Shown: piece after piece, positions 7,574 through 16,238 of the stretch
Numbering within the stretch: position 1 is the first letter of the stretch
Layout: every line of letters starts with the position of its first letter
DNA from: an uncultured Lachnospiraceae bacterium
Lineage (GTDB): Bacteria > Bacillota > Clostridia > Lachnospirales > Lachnospiraceae
DNA length: 51,986 bases
NCBI GenBank assembly: GCA_910588405.1
Contig: CAJUPT010000020.1
Span: 1-51,986, forward strand
Direction: 5' to 3'
The notes under the pieces: generated by a model
The model's input: the letters and a program-made list of their open reading frames with translations, nothing else
Told to the model about the DNA's origin: nothing
Databases searched by the model: none
Translations under genes and position numbers: made by a program

Positions 7574-8485
7574 TTATAATTCTTCAGAAAAAAAATCACT
7601 GTCCACCTTTTTCATTTCATAAACATGCTCCACCGATACGCCGACATTATGTTTAATCATCAGTCTTGTCAAAGTGAACCCATCAACCAGAACGACCTTT
7701 GTTCCAAGCAGATTATTCGCGTATTGCAAGGCTCCGGAGGAAAATTTGGCGGTGGTGATAAACAGCCCTTTTTGTGCCTGCTGTCCCTGAAGGGCTCCCA
7801 CAAATTTCTGGATTTCCGGTTTTCCCACCGTCTGATCGGCTGCCCATTGTTTTGCCTGAATATAAATGCTGCTGAATCCAAGCTGATCCTCTTTGATAAT
7901 GCCGTCTATTCCACCATCGTTAGATTGCTGGGTAATCATACCGGCCTCCGTAATGCCGCTCCCGTATCCCATATGAAGCAGCAGGCTGACTACCAGTTTT
8001 TCAAATTCCGTTGGCGATAGCTTCATTACCTCGTCCATAAGCTGACTTGCCAGTGCCGCTGTAATCTGCTGGAACGCGGTATCTAACATTTCCATTGGGG
8101 ACTCATCTTTTTCTTCATCCGCCAGGCTGGGAGCGTCAGGGGTGATTGTCTTGCGGAATTCCCTGAATTTTTCTGACTTCTCCAGGTATTTAAGATTTAT
8201 TTCTTCCCCGGATGCCAGAGCGGTTCGGCCATCATCGGTGATGCGGTATTTTCCTCTGGAGGGCGTTTCTATAAGACCTGCCCTGTCCAGATATGTTCTT
8301 GCCCATGCGACACGGTTATGAAATGTGCTTTGTTTTCCGCTTGGAAGCATTTCCGAACAATCATTTTCAGAAAGCCGCATATCTGAAGCGAGCCATTCCC
8401 TGACTTCTTTTGCCGTATGTAACTCACCGTCCGCGACCGCGCGCAGAAAACCCTCAAAAAATTCAAAAAATTTCGGAACGGCCAT
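7574..8485 (-). CDS. mrr: Mrr-type (type IV) restriction endonuclease
   Basis: A 303-residue protein on the minus strand. An N-terminal winged-helix Mrr_N domain (residues about 3-85: VPKFFEFFEGFLRAVADGEL ... RITDDGRTAL) is followed by a linker and a C-terminal PD-(D/E)XK nuclease domain: FEKLVVSLLLHMGYG, then NDGGIDGII (catalytic Asp) and IYIQAKQW (Q-x-K motif). Mrr enzymes cut DNA carrying foreign methylation. The start at 8485 (MAVPKF) is preferred because GGAGG sits 8 bases upstream; an earlier ATG overlaps that site. No methylase partner is needed for this class, and the only methylase sequence in the window is a fragment at 721. Confidence 0.85.
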   Translation of the reverse strand: MAVPKFFEFFEGFLRAVADGELHTAKEVREWLASDMRLSENDCSEMLPSGKQSTFHNRVAWARTYLDRAGLIETPSRGKYRITDDGRTALASGEEINLKYLEKSEKFREFRKTITPDAPSLADEEKDESPMEMLDTAFQQITAALASQLMDEVMKLSPTEFEKLVVSLLLHMGYGSGITEAGMITQQSNDGGIDGIIKEDQLGFSSIYIQAKQWAADQTVGKPEIQKFVGALQGQQAQKGLFITTAKFSSGALQYANNLLGTKVVLVDGFTLTRLMIKHNVGVSVEHVYEMKKVDSDFFSEEL

Positions 8486-8893
8486 TGTTGAATCCTCCAT
8501 CTTTTTATTGTATGTAATGATATATTATGGCGACATTTTAAACAAAGTTTTTATAGTGTATCAGCATTTCCGGATGCTTGCAGATTTTGTAAGTGCTGTG
8601 TTTGCTGATCTGCTATGGGTAAAGTATACCATTCATGTAAATAACATGCAATTAGATATATTTTTAGTAAGTTCGTCCTGCAAATAGTTCAAATTCTCAG
8701 TTCCATAAATAAATGGACTAACGATCAATAAAGCAATGGGCGGCAAAAATGTATATTTATTATACAAGCACCTTGTTCAAAATCATCGTTTGAATATTTT
8801 CCATCCTGCTTTCAATGTTGGGAACAGGCGCGTGAGCCGTTTGCTGACAGCCCTGCTTCTCTATTGGAACAGTTATGAGGTTGGAAAAATTTT
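8486..8893. other. Intergenic stretch between divergent genes, no supportable gene
   Basis: This AT-rich sequence must contain the Mrr promoter. A 70-codon minus-strand frame (8760-8972) would run through the operator of the next gene. Its C-terminal part (NIESRMENIQTMILNKVLV) reads like protein but matches no family I recognise, so I do not call it. Confidence 0.35.
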
Positions 8894-8972
8894 GTGATAT
8901 ATTTATCTCTTTTTTGTTGACACGGAGAAATGTAAGTGATATATTTGTCATGAAAAGAGATAAATATATCAC
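8894..8972 (+). promoter_or_regulatory. Promoter with triple operator of the DUF3796-Xre operon
   Basis: A promoter TTGACA (8917-8922), 17-base spacer, TATATT (8940-8945) is embedded among three copies of GTGATATATTT(A/G)TC: 8894-8907 (+), 8936-8949 (+) and 8959-8972 (-). The outer two extend to a perfect 20-bp inverted repeat (8894-8913 and 8953-8972). The middle copy overlaps the -10 box. This layout fits cooperative repression, probably by the Xre protein encoded downstream (inference). Confidence 0.8.
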
Positions 8973-8993
8973 TTATATACAAGGAGGAGTATG

Positions 8994-9659
8994 ATGAAAA
9001 GAAACAAGGTGAAGAATTGGGTTGGCTATGGGATATTTTGTGTTTTGTGTCTGTTGATCTCGTCGTGGTATGCGATTACGTTCAATGATTCCCGTCTGGT
9101 TGTTCCGATGGATTTTAATGATTATGTATTTCATGTAAAGGATTTGCCGATGATTATTTCGATTTCTCTCATCTGCGTTTATCTGTTCGCATTGGTTTTG
9201 ATGTTTATTTCCATGGAAAGAGAGCAGAGAGAGACGGAGGAAGCGGGCGTCACCCGCAAACTGAATCCAAAGCTGGGCTGGCTTGGCCTACTGGGCTTTT
9301 TGGGGTTTGCCGGCTTCTGGACATATTCAGCGGACGGTACAATTTTCCCATTTGCCTTTTTCCTTTTTTTCGGATTTTTTGGCTTTTTCTATGAGGGGAA
9401 GATGTCGGGAACTTTTATGGATGAACGGTTCCGTGAAAACGCTGCTTATGCCCAGCTGAAAGCCTACAGAATAACTTTTTCGATTATGCACGTCGCATTA
9501 ATTATTCTTTGTCAGGGAAAGCTGTTCGGAAACCTTGAGTATACCCTGATCGCTGCGATTATCACCCTTTCCCTTGCGTTAGCCCTAGGGATTTTCCTCT
9601 CCGGATATTTGCTGTACCGCTATGACCATGACGAGCAGACAGATGAATGTGAGGAATAA
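8994..9659 (+). CDS. DUF3796-type membrane protein
   Basis: A 221-residue integral membrane protein. It has two N-terminal transmembrane segments (residues about 8-28 and 50-72), then a NPKLGWLGLLGFLGFAGFW motif with Phe/Gly-rich hydrophobic helices, a cytosolic MDERFRENAAYAQLKAYR stretch, and two C-terminal helices. The LGWLGLLGFLGF signature is that of DUF3796 proteins, which are typically encoded beside a small Xre regulator, as here. The function is unknown. Two ATGs are adjacent; the second (8994) has better spacing (6 bases) from AAGGAGG. The following gene starts 3 bases after its stop. Confidence 0.75.
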   Translation: MKRNKVKNWVGYGIFCVLCLLISSWYAITFNDSRLVVPMDFNDYVFHVKDLPMIISISLICVYLFALVLMFISMEREQRETEEAGVTRKLNPKLGWLGLLGFLGFAGFWTYSADGTIFPFAFFLFFGFFGFFYEGKMSGTFMDERFRENAAYAQLKAYRITFSIMHVALIILCQGKLFGNLEYTLIAAIITLSLALALGIFLSGYLLYRYDHDEQTDECEE

Positions 9660-9662
9660 GGT

Positions 9663-9863
9663 ATGGCGGAATTTGAATGCAGATTAAAAAAATACCGGCA
9701 GATGAAAGATCTGACCCAGGAACAGCTTGCGGAAAAAGTAGGTGTGCGCCGGGAAACAATTATGCGCCTGGAAAAAGCGCAGTATAATCCGTCATTGAAG
9801 CTGGCGGTCGATATTTCCAGGGTTGTGGAAGCGCCGATTGAGGAAATTTTTGTGTTTCAATAA
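9663..9863 (+). CDS. Xre-family (YozG/Cro-like) transcriptional regulator
   Basis: A 66-residue protein that is nearly all helix-turn-helix: FECRLKKYRQMKDLTQEQLA, EKVGVRRETIMRLEKAQYNP, SLKLAVDISRVVEAPIEEIF. This is the compact YozG-like form common as the second gene of a membrane-protein/regulator pair. The ribosome binding site GAGGAATAAGG lies inside the end of the upstream gene. It probably binds the three GTGATATATTT sites at the operon promoter and represses its own operon; this is inference from layout. Confidence 0.85.
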   Translation: MAEFECRLKKYRQMKDLTQEQLAEKVGVRRETIMRLEKAQYNPSLKLAVDISRVVEAPIEEIFVFQ

Positions 9864-9967
9864 AATGCTGATATACGATCCGGCAGAACGTGGTATCAGG
9901 AATAATCTTTTAGTTGTAAATTTTGAAAAACTGTCGGAACTTATGGTTGATTTATGCGCAAAAAAGA

Positions 9968-10005
9968 GGGTTTGTCAAGTAAAAGGTTGGGGTTTGTCAA
10001 GTAAA
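9968..10005. repeat. Pair of 16-bp direct repeats
   Basis: GGGTTTGTCAAGTAAA occurs at 9968-9983 and again at 9990-10005, separated by 6 bases, downstream of the Xre gene. The origin is unknown; a repeat of this kind can be a footprint of an excised element or a binding site. Confidence 0.5.
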
Positions 10006-10020
10006 GAGAAGATTTTAAAT

Positions 10021-10051
10021 AATGGTGACAGCGCTTTAAACTGCCACCATT
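10021..10051. terminator. Hairpin between convergent Xre and DUF6033-like genes
   Basis: AATGGTGACAG and CTGCCACCATT form an 11-bp stem with one mismatch and a 9-base loop. It is followed by TTTCC on the plus strand and an A/T-rich stretch on the minus strand, so it may end transcription from both sides. Confidence 0.5.
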
Positions 10052-10099
10052 TTCCATATTAGAAGGGTGTGAAAAATTTTGTGTCTATGGAAATTTTCA

Positions 10100-10783
10100 T
10101 TACACCTTTATGTCAAAATTTGCTTCCGGCGACGGAGCGGATGTGCCAAAAGAAGCAGCGATGATTTTCTGCGCGGCAGCTTTTATATCCGTTCCCGTAA
10201 CACGCATAGTATATTCGCCTGTTTTGTCCCCGGCTTTTTCGGCCGCTTTTTTCTCAGCCCGTCTTTGGACCGTTTTTTCTTCCTCGGCCTTCTTCTCTTT
10301 CCGCCGTTTAGCCGCTTTTTCTTCACGTGCTTTCTTTTCTTCTTTGATCTCCTTGATTTTTTGTTTCAATTCTTCCTTTGCCTTTTCTGTTCCCGGATCA
10401 ACCACATCGGTAACACACACTTCCGTCGTCATACTGTCATATCCATCCATAGTAATACTGCAGCTGACCAGCTTTGCGCCGTTTGCGGCCGCTGCGGCTT
10501 TTATATTATTGACTACGCTAGGGATCAAAGATAAATTGTATTCCAGCCATTCGGATGTTTTTTCATCACTGGCAGCTTTCTCTAAAAGTGAGCTGTTGAT
10601 ACTGACAGAATACTCGGTACTTTTCAAGCACTCATATTTATCGGTAAGATAGGACAATTCTTCTCTTGTTGTTCTCCTTGTCTGTTTTTCCGCGTCAGTC
10701 TTGCTTGTTTCATTGTTTTTTACGGCATTGGCGCTTTCATAAATACCGCTGTTATAGCCGTTTCCGATTCCCATAATCGCCAT
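10100..10783 (-). CDS. DUF6033-like protein of unknown function
   Basis: A 227-residue soluble protein. It begins MAIMGIGNGYNSGIYESANA, a start typical of the DUF6033 group in Lachnospiraceae. A Ser/Thr/Lys-rich region and a middle globular part (SINSSLLEKAASDEKTSEWL ... LVSCSITMDGYDSMTTE) follow, then a long charged coiled coil rich in K/E/A/R (residues about 135-190) and a short C-terminal TGTDIKAAAQKIIAASFG segment. The start at 10783 is chosen because AGGAGG lies 8 bases upstream; a longer frame has no ribosome binding site. It is preceded by an inverted repeat GGTTCA/TGAACC at 10822-10840. A LytTR/GHKL regulatory pair is encoded just upstream on the same strand, so it may be part of that system or its target. 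Function unknown. Confidence 0.55.
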   Translation of the reverse strand: MAIMGIGNGYNSGIYESANAVKNNETSKTDAEKQTRRTTREELSYLTDKYECLKSTEYSVSINSSLLEKAASDEKTSEWLEYNLSLIPSVVNNIKAAAAANGAKLVSCSITMDGYDSMTTEVCVTDVVDPGTEKAKEELKQKIKEIKEEKKAREEKAAKRRKEKKAEEEKTVQRRAEKKAAEKAGDKTGEYTMRVTGTDIKAAAQKIIAASFGTSAPSPEANFDIKV

Positions 10784-10966
10784 ATTTTTGTCCTCCTGAA
10801 TTTCACACTGGTGAGCCGTCCGGTTCATATCCGGTGAACCTTAAACCCTGTTTTCGCTTTTTGGATAAATGAACAGTTTCTACTTTGCTTATCGTATTTT
10901 TCCTCTTCATGATTAGAAATTTGGCGTGAACTGCCCCATTTTGGGTGTGAAATTTCTGGTGGAATA

Positions 10967-12412
10967 TCAGATAAATGCCGCAGGCTTTCCATTCATCATT
11001 ACCGTAAGGCTGAATTTCTTTCTGCCGTCCGCAGCGGAAATGACAATGTCAATGTCACCCATATATTTCTTTGCGCATCTTTGGATATTGGATATTCCAA
11101 TTCCATGCAGCTTTTCGTTTCCCTTGCTGCTGACAGGCAGGCCGCTTTCTTCGTCTATGATAAGATCCTCTGAAAAATCATTTTCAACCTCTATAAAGAA
11201 CAGACTGCCTTTTACATAAGAATGCAATTTGATCTGTTTATTTCCCTTTGTTTTATGGCACGCTTCTATGGCATTTTCCAATGCGTTATTCAAAATAACC
11301 GCAATATCGTAAATATCTATCAAAAGATTTGGGGGACAGGTAAAATCGGCCTGAAACCGTATCTGCTTTTTCTCTGCCTCCTGTCTTTTACGATGGATAA
11401 TCATATCCGTGATCGGATGACCTGTCTGACAGGTAAAATCCAATTTGCTGACTGTTGTTTCCATTTTTCCGATATAGCTTTCCAGTTCACCATTGACGGA
11501 ACCCGCCGCATTTTTAACCAGTAAAGAAATATTAGCTATGTGACTTCTCATATCGTGCCGGAGTCCTCTCATATCCGTATAGATGTCCTGTATTTCTACA
11601 ATCTCTTTTTGCATCTGCCGCACTTGAATTTCCAGCAGAGCACGTCTCTCCCTTTCTTCATTGTACCGTACTAATTTTTGAAACAATATAACGGTTGCGA
11701 CAATAGCGGAAAGCAGCAGGGCACAGATCACAGGTATCCAGAACTTTGTGGCCGGGACGGTATCAAAAATGATTACGGTCATTCCATGTTCAACAGAGAC
11801 AATCATCATCCTTATTGTTACCGAAATACATAATGCACAAATGCATGGTAAAATCAAAAAAACATTCTCATATGTCTGTAATAAACAATCTTTTCTTACG
11901 AACTTTTTGCTGATCAAACGCAGAAATCCGGACAACAGCAGGACATAAAGCAGTGCGCACAAAATGATAAAAGTGAAATTAAAAATGCCTGCCCATATAT
12001 GTAATGTCTTTAAGGTTTTTATCATTCCTTCCACAATGAAATAATCCAGGATATGATGGCGCAGCTCATTGAACATAAAGCTGAATACACTGACCATATA
12101 TTTCACGGTTTCTTTCCCAGCCATAAAGCTGGAGACAACAAAAAACTGTTTATGTATATCCTTTTTAAAGAAAAGAAACTGCATAAACAGCAGGATACAA
12201 ATATTTAAGATAATCCCCGCGACTTTCCCCACCGGAAGTCTGCTGTCCAATATTTCAAATATCACAATCTGAATCAGAAAATAAACTGTCCCCCATATGG
12301 CCAAAACGGTTCCTTTGCTGTATTTCTCTTTCAGAAAACGCTGTGTATAAACGCCGCTTAATATGGCGTCAATTAAATAAATAGAAACCGCAAGCAGCAA
12401 TATTTCAGACAT
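10967..12412 (-). CDS. GHKL-domain sensor histidine kinase (AgrC-like)
   Basis: A 481-residue membrane kinase. The N-terminal half (residues about 1-250) has six or so transmembrane helices. A short coiled coil precedes the phosphoacceptor motif RGLRHDMRSHIANISLL (His near residue 290). The C-terminal GHKL ATPase domain has NNALENAIEACHKTKG (N-box) and GIGISNIQ (G-box). This is the AgrC/HPK10 type, which usually senses peptides. No AgrB processing protease or AgrD-like peptide gene is visible beside it. The start at 12412 has GGAGGG upstream, and its first 8 bases overlap the end of the response regulator gene, indicating translational coupling. The signal is unknown. Confidence 0.88.
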   Translation of the reverse strand: MSEILLLAVSIYLIDAILSGVYTQRFLKEKYSKGTVLAIWGTVYFLIQIVIFEILDSRLPVGKVAGIILNICILLFMQFLFFKKDIHKQFFVVSSFMAGKETVKYMVSVFSFMFNELRHHILDYFIVEGMIKTLKTLHIWAGIFNFTFIILCALLYVLLLSGFLRLISKKFVRKDCLLQTYENVFLILPCICALCISVTIRMMIVSVEHGMTVIIFDTVPATKFWIPVICALLLSAIVATVILFQKLVRYNEERERRALLEIQVRQMQKEIVEIQDIYTDMRGLRHDMRSHIANISLLVKNAAGSVNGELESYIGKMETTVSKLDFTCQTGHPITDMIIHRKRQEAEKKQIRFQADFTCPPNLLIDIYDIAVILNNALENAIEACHKTKGNKQIKLHSYVKGSLFFIEVENDFSEDLIIDEESGLPVSSKGNEKLHGIGISNIQRCAKKYMGDIDIVISAADGRKKFSLTVMMNGKPAAFI

Positions 12413-13127
12413 TAACAATCCCTCCATTTTTTGCATACCGCAAATAAGCTTTGATGAAATCGGAATATTTCTTCCTTGCAAGAAGCAGATTGTCCCCGTT
12501 TATGACCTGTATGTTATCCGCGCTGTAAGCGGAGATGTTCTCCATGTTTACAAGATAGCACCTGTGGCAGCGGTAAAAAGTATCCCCTAACCTGTTTTCC
12601 AATTCCTCCATTTTTCCATAAACCTCCAGCGTGCCGTTCGTGGTATGAAAGATCACTTTTTTGTTGCCGCTCTCTATATAATAAATATTTTTCAGCAATA
12701 GTTTCTGTTGTGTGCCGGAGCCTTTTACGAGGATGTGTTTTTTTGTCCGTTCCTCGTAAGCAGACGCTTCTTTCCAGGCCCGGCTGAAAACCTCTGAAAA
12801 TTTTTCTATGTCAATGGGTTTGACTAAATAATGGAACGCATTTACGTCAAACGCCGCTTCCATATATTCCCGATACCCTGTCACGAAAATAATAATGCTT
12901 CTTTGTTTTTCGTTTTCTTCCTGTTCTCTGATACGCCTTGCAATCTCCATGCCGGACACGTTGCCCATTTCAATGTCAAGAAAATAAATGTTAAAGTTTT
13001 CTTTTGCATGGATCAATTCTTCTCCCGACTGATACTCTACGATGTCCGCTTCCGGCGCCTGCTTTCGGATCAGTCGGAAAAGCGTTTCCCGGACTGGCCG
13101 GTCATCATCACAAACAGCGATTTTCAT
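12405..13127 (-). CDS. LytTR-family response regulator (AgrA/VirR-like)
   Basis: A 240-residue regulator. The receiver domain (1-125) has the acidic pocket VCDDD, phosphoacceptor Asp51 (IYFLDIEM), a Thr in IIFVTGY and Lys in HYLVKPID. A LytTR DNA-binding domain occupies about 140-235 (KNIYYIESGNKKVIFHTTNG ... YRCHRCYLVNMENISAYSAD). LytTR regulators act on virulence, bacteriocin or quorum genes through promoter-proximal sites. The start MKIAVCDDD at 13127 is preferred, since the longer frame lacks a ribosome binding site. It is cotranscribed with the kinase. The promoter at 13183-13211 carries an inverted repeat that may be its own target. Confidence 0.92.
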   Translation of the reverse strand: MKIAVCDDDRPVRETLFRLIRKQAPEADIVEYQSGEELIHAKENFNIYFLDIEMGNVSGMEIARRIREQEENEKQRSIIIFVTGYREYMEAAFDVNAFHYLVKPIDIEKFSEVFSRAWKEASAYEERTKKHILVKGSGTQQKLLLKNIYYIESGNKKVIFHTTNGTLEVYGKMEELENRLGDTFYRCHRCYLVNMENISAYSADNIQVINGDNLLLARKKYSDFIKAYLRYAKNGGIVNV

Positions 13128-13182
13128 TGTATCCTGATTTCCTTTCGTAGTCTCCAAAAGTATAATAATTCATTTTGCATTT

Positions 13183-13242
13183 ATTATATCGGATGAAATA
13201 AAGAATTTCAAATGTAACATGTGAGAAAGTACATTTTGAAAT
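13183..13242 (-). promoter_or_regulatory. Promoter of the two-component operon with an overlapping inverted repeat
   Basis: On the minus strand, TTGAAA (13211-13206) and TATAAT (13188-13183) are spaced by 17 bases. The -35 box forms part of an inverted repeat, ATTTCAAATGTA (13205-13216) and TACATTTTGAAAT (13230-13242), so a dimeric regulator could bind across and upstream of -35. Confidence 0.65.
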
Positions 13243-13380
13243 GGGAAAACAAGGAAATACACCATATTGACCGCAGCCACAACATCAGTTATACTGTAAA
13301 CATAAGAAACGAAAATTCCGACAAATCACGGCGCAAATATGGCCGCGAAACCATAAGTGATACAAACCGGAGGCAAAAGG

Positions 13381-14937
13381 ATGTATGCGACGCACAGAGT
13401 CATAGACAGCACCGGTCAGCCCGTAGGATTTATGATCGGCAATGAATTTCATACGGATGATACGGTACGGATCAATATAGACAGTATCGACAATCTGACG
13501 GTGGCAGAGGATGGCGGAATACGGCCGGAAAAAGAACTGCCTGAGCTGCCTTATACGGAGGCGGTGAATAGACGGATTTATGACGATCTGGTGAAGCGCA
13601 ATCCTTTTGTGAGGGACATTCAGCAGGAACTGGAGGAATGGAAGCATGACGCATCCCATGTGGTGCTTCAGCTGGAAGGCTCCAGGCAGGTGGGGAAGAC
13701 CACGGAGCTGCAGAAATTTGCGTATGTCCATTATGACAGTGTGATTTTTGTAAATCTGGCGGATGATGTATATGATTTTATGGGTTTTATTCAGTCCGCG
13801 TGTACGGTGGCGGATATGGAATCCTATTGCAGAAGGGCGCATCTGCCTCATTATATTAATGACAGGCATACGGTGTTGATCATAGATGAAATCCAGAACA
13901 GCAGCCGGGCATATAATGCGATCCGGAGACTGTATGGGGGATTGGAATGCGATATCATCGTTACGGGAAGCTATCTGGGCAGAATACTGGGGAGTCGGGA
14001 ATTTTTTCTGCCGGCCGGAACAATAGAAAAGAGATATCTGTTCCCGCTCAGCTTCCGGGAGTTCTGCCGGATTTACGGCAGGGAAAAGCTGCTGGACAAT
14101 ATTGATTTATTTGGCGGGAGCGACCGGAAGGATTATGAAGCGCTGGAAAGGTTATATGAAATATATTCCCGGATAGGCGGTTACCCGGAGGTGGTAAAAG
14201 AATATCTTCGGACAGAAAATGGGGACGCCTGTTATGAGGTGGTGGGAAAACTACTGACCACATTTAAGGAGGAATCCGGAAACTATTTCGGGAATCCGAG
14301 GGACGTTGAAATTTTTGACAGTGTATACCGGGAAGCGCTGAAGGAAATGTGCAATGAAAAGCGGGGAACCGGCAAAGGCATGATAGAAACCATAACCTCC
14401 CTGACCAAATCCAGTACAGATTTACTTGTAAATAAAAATGAAATCGCGAACGCAATCATCTGGCTGCGCTACACCGGAGTAATCGGGATGTGCGACCTAG
14501 CCGTGGACGGTGATATGAGAAATATTGTGTCAAGCAGGAGACTGTATTTTTCGGACTGTGGAATTGCGGCCTACCTGGCCAGTAAAAGTATGCTGGACCC
14601 AACAGCTTTGGCAGGTATCCTTACGGAAACGTTTGTGTATAATGAATTGCATAGACTGTTTAAGGTGAGATATGCGAAAAGGCAGGTGATGGAGGATGAG
14701 GTGTGCTTTTCCATATATGGTAAATATGAATTGGATTTTATGGTAGCGGGCAGGGACAGAGTCGTCTATGGGATAGAAGTGAAAACCACTGACGGTGCGC
14801 CGGTTTCATTGAAGGTATTCATTGACCGGCGGCTGGTGGATAAAGGGATCGTGGCCAAGCCGTCATACGGAGGACACGGGGAGAGCTTTGATACCATTCC
14901 GATTTATACGGTAGGGTGCAGATTTCCCTATCGGTGA
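13381..14937 (+). CDS. DUF4143/AAA_14-type ATP-binding protein
   Basis: A 518-residue protein. After about 90 N-terminal residues comes an AAA domain with Walker A EGSRQVGKTT (residues about 99-108), Walker B HTVLIIDEIQNS (about 160-172) and VTGSYLGR (sensor-1 type). The C-terminal DUF4143 region carries a nuclease-like YELDFMVAGRD ... YGIEVKTTDG pattern (D...E-x-K), as in the PD-(D/E)XK fold. Members are common in gut anaerobes, often horizontally spread, and their function is unclear. The start at 13381 has GGAGG 7 bases upstream. The N-terminal extension (VIDSTGQPVGFMIGNEF) is longer than in the basic family. It stands alone, without a partner gene. Confidence 0.8.
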   Translation: MYATHRVIDSTGQPVGFMIGNEFHTDDTVRINIDSIDNLTVAEDGGIRPEKELPELPYTEAVNRRIYDDLVKRNPFVRDIQQELEEWKHDASHVVLQLEGSRQVGKTTELQKFAYVHYDSVIFVNLADDVYDFMGFIQSACTVADMESYCRRAHLPHYINDRHTVLIIDEIQNSSRAYNAIRRLYGGLECDIIVTGSYLGRILGSREFFLPAGTIEKRYLFPLSFREFCRIYGREKLLDNIDLFGGSDRKDYEALERLYEIYSRIGGYPEVVKEYLRTENGDACYEVVGKLLTTFKEESGNYFGNPRDVEIFDSVYREALKEMCNEKRGTGKGMIETITSLTKSSTDLLVNKNEIANAIIWLRYTGVIGMCDLAVDGDMRNIVSSRRLYFSDCGIAAYLASKSMLDPTALAGILTETFVYNELHRLFKVRYAKRQVMEDEVCFSIYGKYELDFMVAGRDRVVYGIEVKTTDGAPVSLKVFIDRRLVDKGIVAKPSYGGHGESFDTIPIYTVGCRFPYR

Positions 14938-15037
14938 GGCAGCCGCAAAGTGTATAATAAAATTATAGGCAAATAATAGGGAAAAGACAAGTACTGTTAT
15001 AAATGACAGGTACTATCTTATAAGAAAGTGTAAAGCT

Positions 15038-15276
15038 ATGATTAAGAAATATATCTGAAACGCGGATTTTGAGGATACGGGATTCAGCTATACGTTATCG
15101 TTGATTAGTGGGAAGCATAAAATGGTGATCTTGTATTGCTTGATGGAATTTGGAACCGCGCGTTTTAATGAGATGAAGCGGTGTCCGAAAAATGTAACGG
15201 ATAAAACATTGAGCGCGAATTTAAAGGAGCTGGAGGGAGACGAACTGAAAGGAACGGAAAATACAACAAGGAGGTT
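15038..15276 (+). pseudogene. Disrupted HxlR-family regulator
   Basis: The frame opens with ATG at 15038 but meets TGA at 15056. It then continues through an HxlR winged helix: SYTLSLISGKHKMVILYCLM, ARFNEMKRCPKNVTDKTLSA, NLKELEGDEL. Only about 70 of the usual 100-110 residues remain: after the recognition helix and Leu-Lys-Glu-Leu-Glu motif the homology ends and merges with the ribosome binding site of the next gene. It is inactivated by a nonsense codon and a 3' deletion. Confidence 0.75.
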
Positions 15277-15285
15277 TCGGCCCAT

Positions 15286-16233
15286 ATGGAAACATCTCTT
15301 TCCATAAATATTCCTGTCAGTGGGCAGCAGAGTTTGTATGTCAACGCCTTTGGTCATTCCGTCACAATGCCCTGTCATAAGTATGGTCCGGCGGTGCGTC
15401 CCTATTATCTGCTCCACTATATTTTGGAGGGAAAAGGGGAATTTGTGGCGGATGGAATCCGGTACAGGCTTTCTGCCGGTCAGGGTTTTTTGATTGAGCC
15501 AGATTATCAGACCATATATACGGCGGATCAGGAGGAACCCTGGGTGTATATCTGGGCGGGCTTTTCGGGTGCGGATGCGAAAGGAATTGTGTCCGCTCTG
15601 GGGCTTTCCCAGGAGCATCCTGTTTTCAGGTGCGATGAGGGATCGCTTTTGAAGGACTGTATTCAGGGAATGCTGGCCCATAGTCAGGGCAATGCTTCGG
15701 ACAGGTTTTATATGCTGTCAATGTTTTATCGTTTCCTGAGCATCATTGCCGCGGCGGGTCAGCGGCAGGAGGATTTCCGGGACAATGGGAAGCTGCTTTG
15801 GGGGTGTTACCGCAAAGAGGGGAGCCAGAATGCTGCTTGCGGCGGGATGGACAGTCTACATGGCAATGTCTATGTCAGCCAGGCCATCAGCTATATCCGC
15901 AATCATATCACAGAGCCTCTGCGGACAGAGACCGTCGCAAAATATGTGGGGCTGAACCGCTGCTATCTGAGCACACTGTTTAAACGGTACACCGGCCTTT
16001 CGCCCTTGAAATATATTCAGAGATTCCGCCTGACAAAGGCACAGCATCTTTTGGAGTCCTCCCGTATGTCGGTTTCAGCCATTGCCTATGCCTGCGGCTA
16101 CCAGCAGCCGGAATCTCTGATGAAGATTTTCCGGCTGCAATATGGGATGTCGCCCTCGGCCTACAGGAAAATGATATTTGAGCGGACCTTACCGGCAGGA
16201 GAAAAGGATGCCGAAGGGGAAAAATCTATGTAA
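15286..16233 (+). CDS. AraC-family regulator, probably of alpha-galactoside use
   Basis: A 315-residue regulator with an N-terminal cupin-like sugar-sensing domain (residues about 15-160: RPYYLLHYILEGKGEFVADG, RYRLSAGQGFLIEPDYQTIY). A C-terminal double helix-turn-helix follows (about 205-305: YIRNHITEPLRTETVAKYVG, LNRCYLSTLFKRYTGLSPLK, VSAIAYACGYQQPESLMKIF). This is the MsmR/RafR-like layout. It converges on the alpha-galactosidase unit with a 5-base gap to the YczE-like gene, and is therefore the likely activator of the alpha-galactosidase promoter near 19.2 kb. AAGGAGG precedes the ATG. Confidence 0.88.
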   Translation: METSLSINIPVSGQQSLYVNAFGHSVTMPCHKYGPAVRPYYLLHYILEGKGEFVADGIRYRLSAGQGFLIEPDYQTIYTADQEEPWVYIWAGFSGADAKGIVSALGLSQEHPVFRCDEGSLLKDCIQGMLAHSQGNASDRFYMLSMFYRFLSIIAAAGQRQEDFRDNGKLLWGCYRKEGSQNAACGGMDSLHGNVYVSQAISYIRNHITEPLRTETVAKYVGLNRCYLSTLFKRYTGLSPLKYIQRFRLTKAQHLLESSRMSVSAIAYACGYQQPESLMKIFRLQYGMSPSAYRKMIFERTLPAGEKDAEGEKSM

Positions 16234-16238
16234 AGCCC

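Noticed and set aside
8760..8972. 70-codon minus-strand ORF
   Set aside because: It would start inside the operator of the DUF3796 operon and has no ribosome binding site; its end looks protein-like, but no family was recognised.
9823..10062. 79-codon plus-strand ORF after the Xre gene
   Set aside because: It overlaps the Xre gene end and runs through direct repeats and a hairpin; no ribosome binding site, no protein-like pattern.
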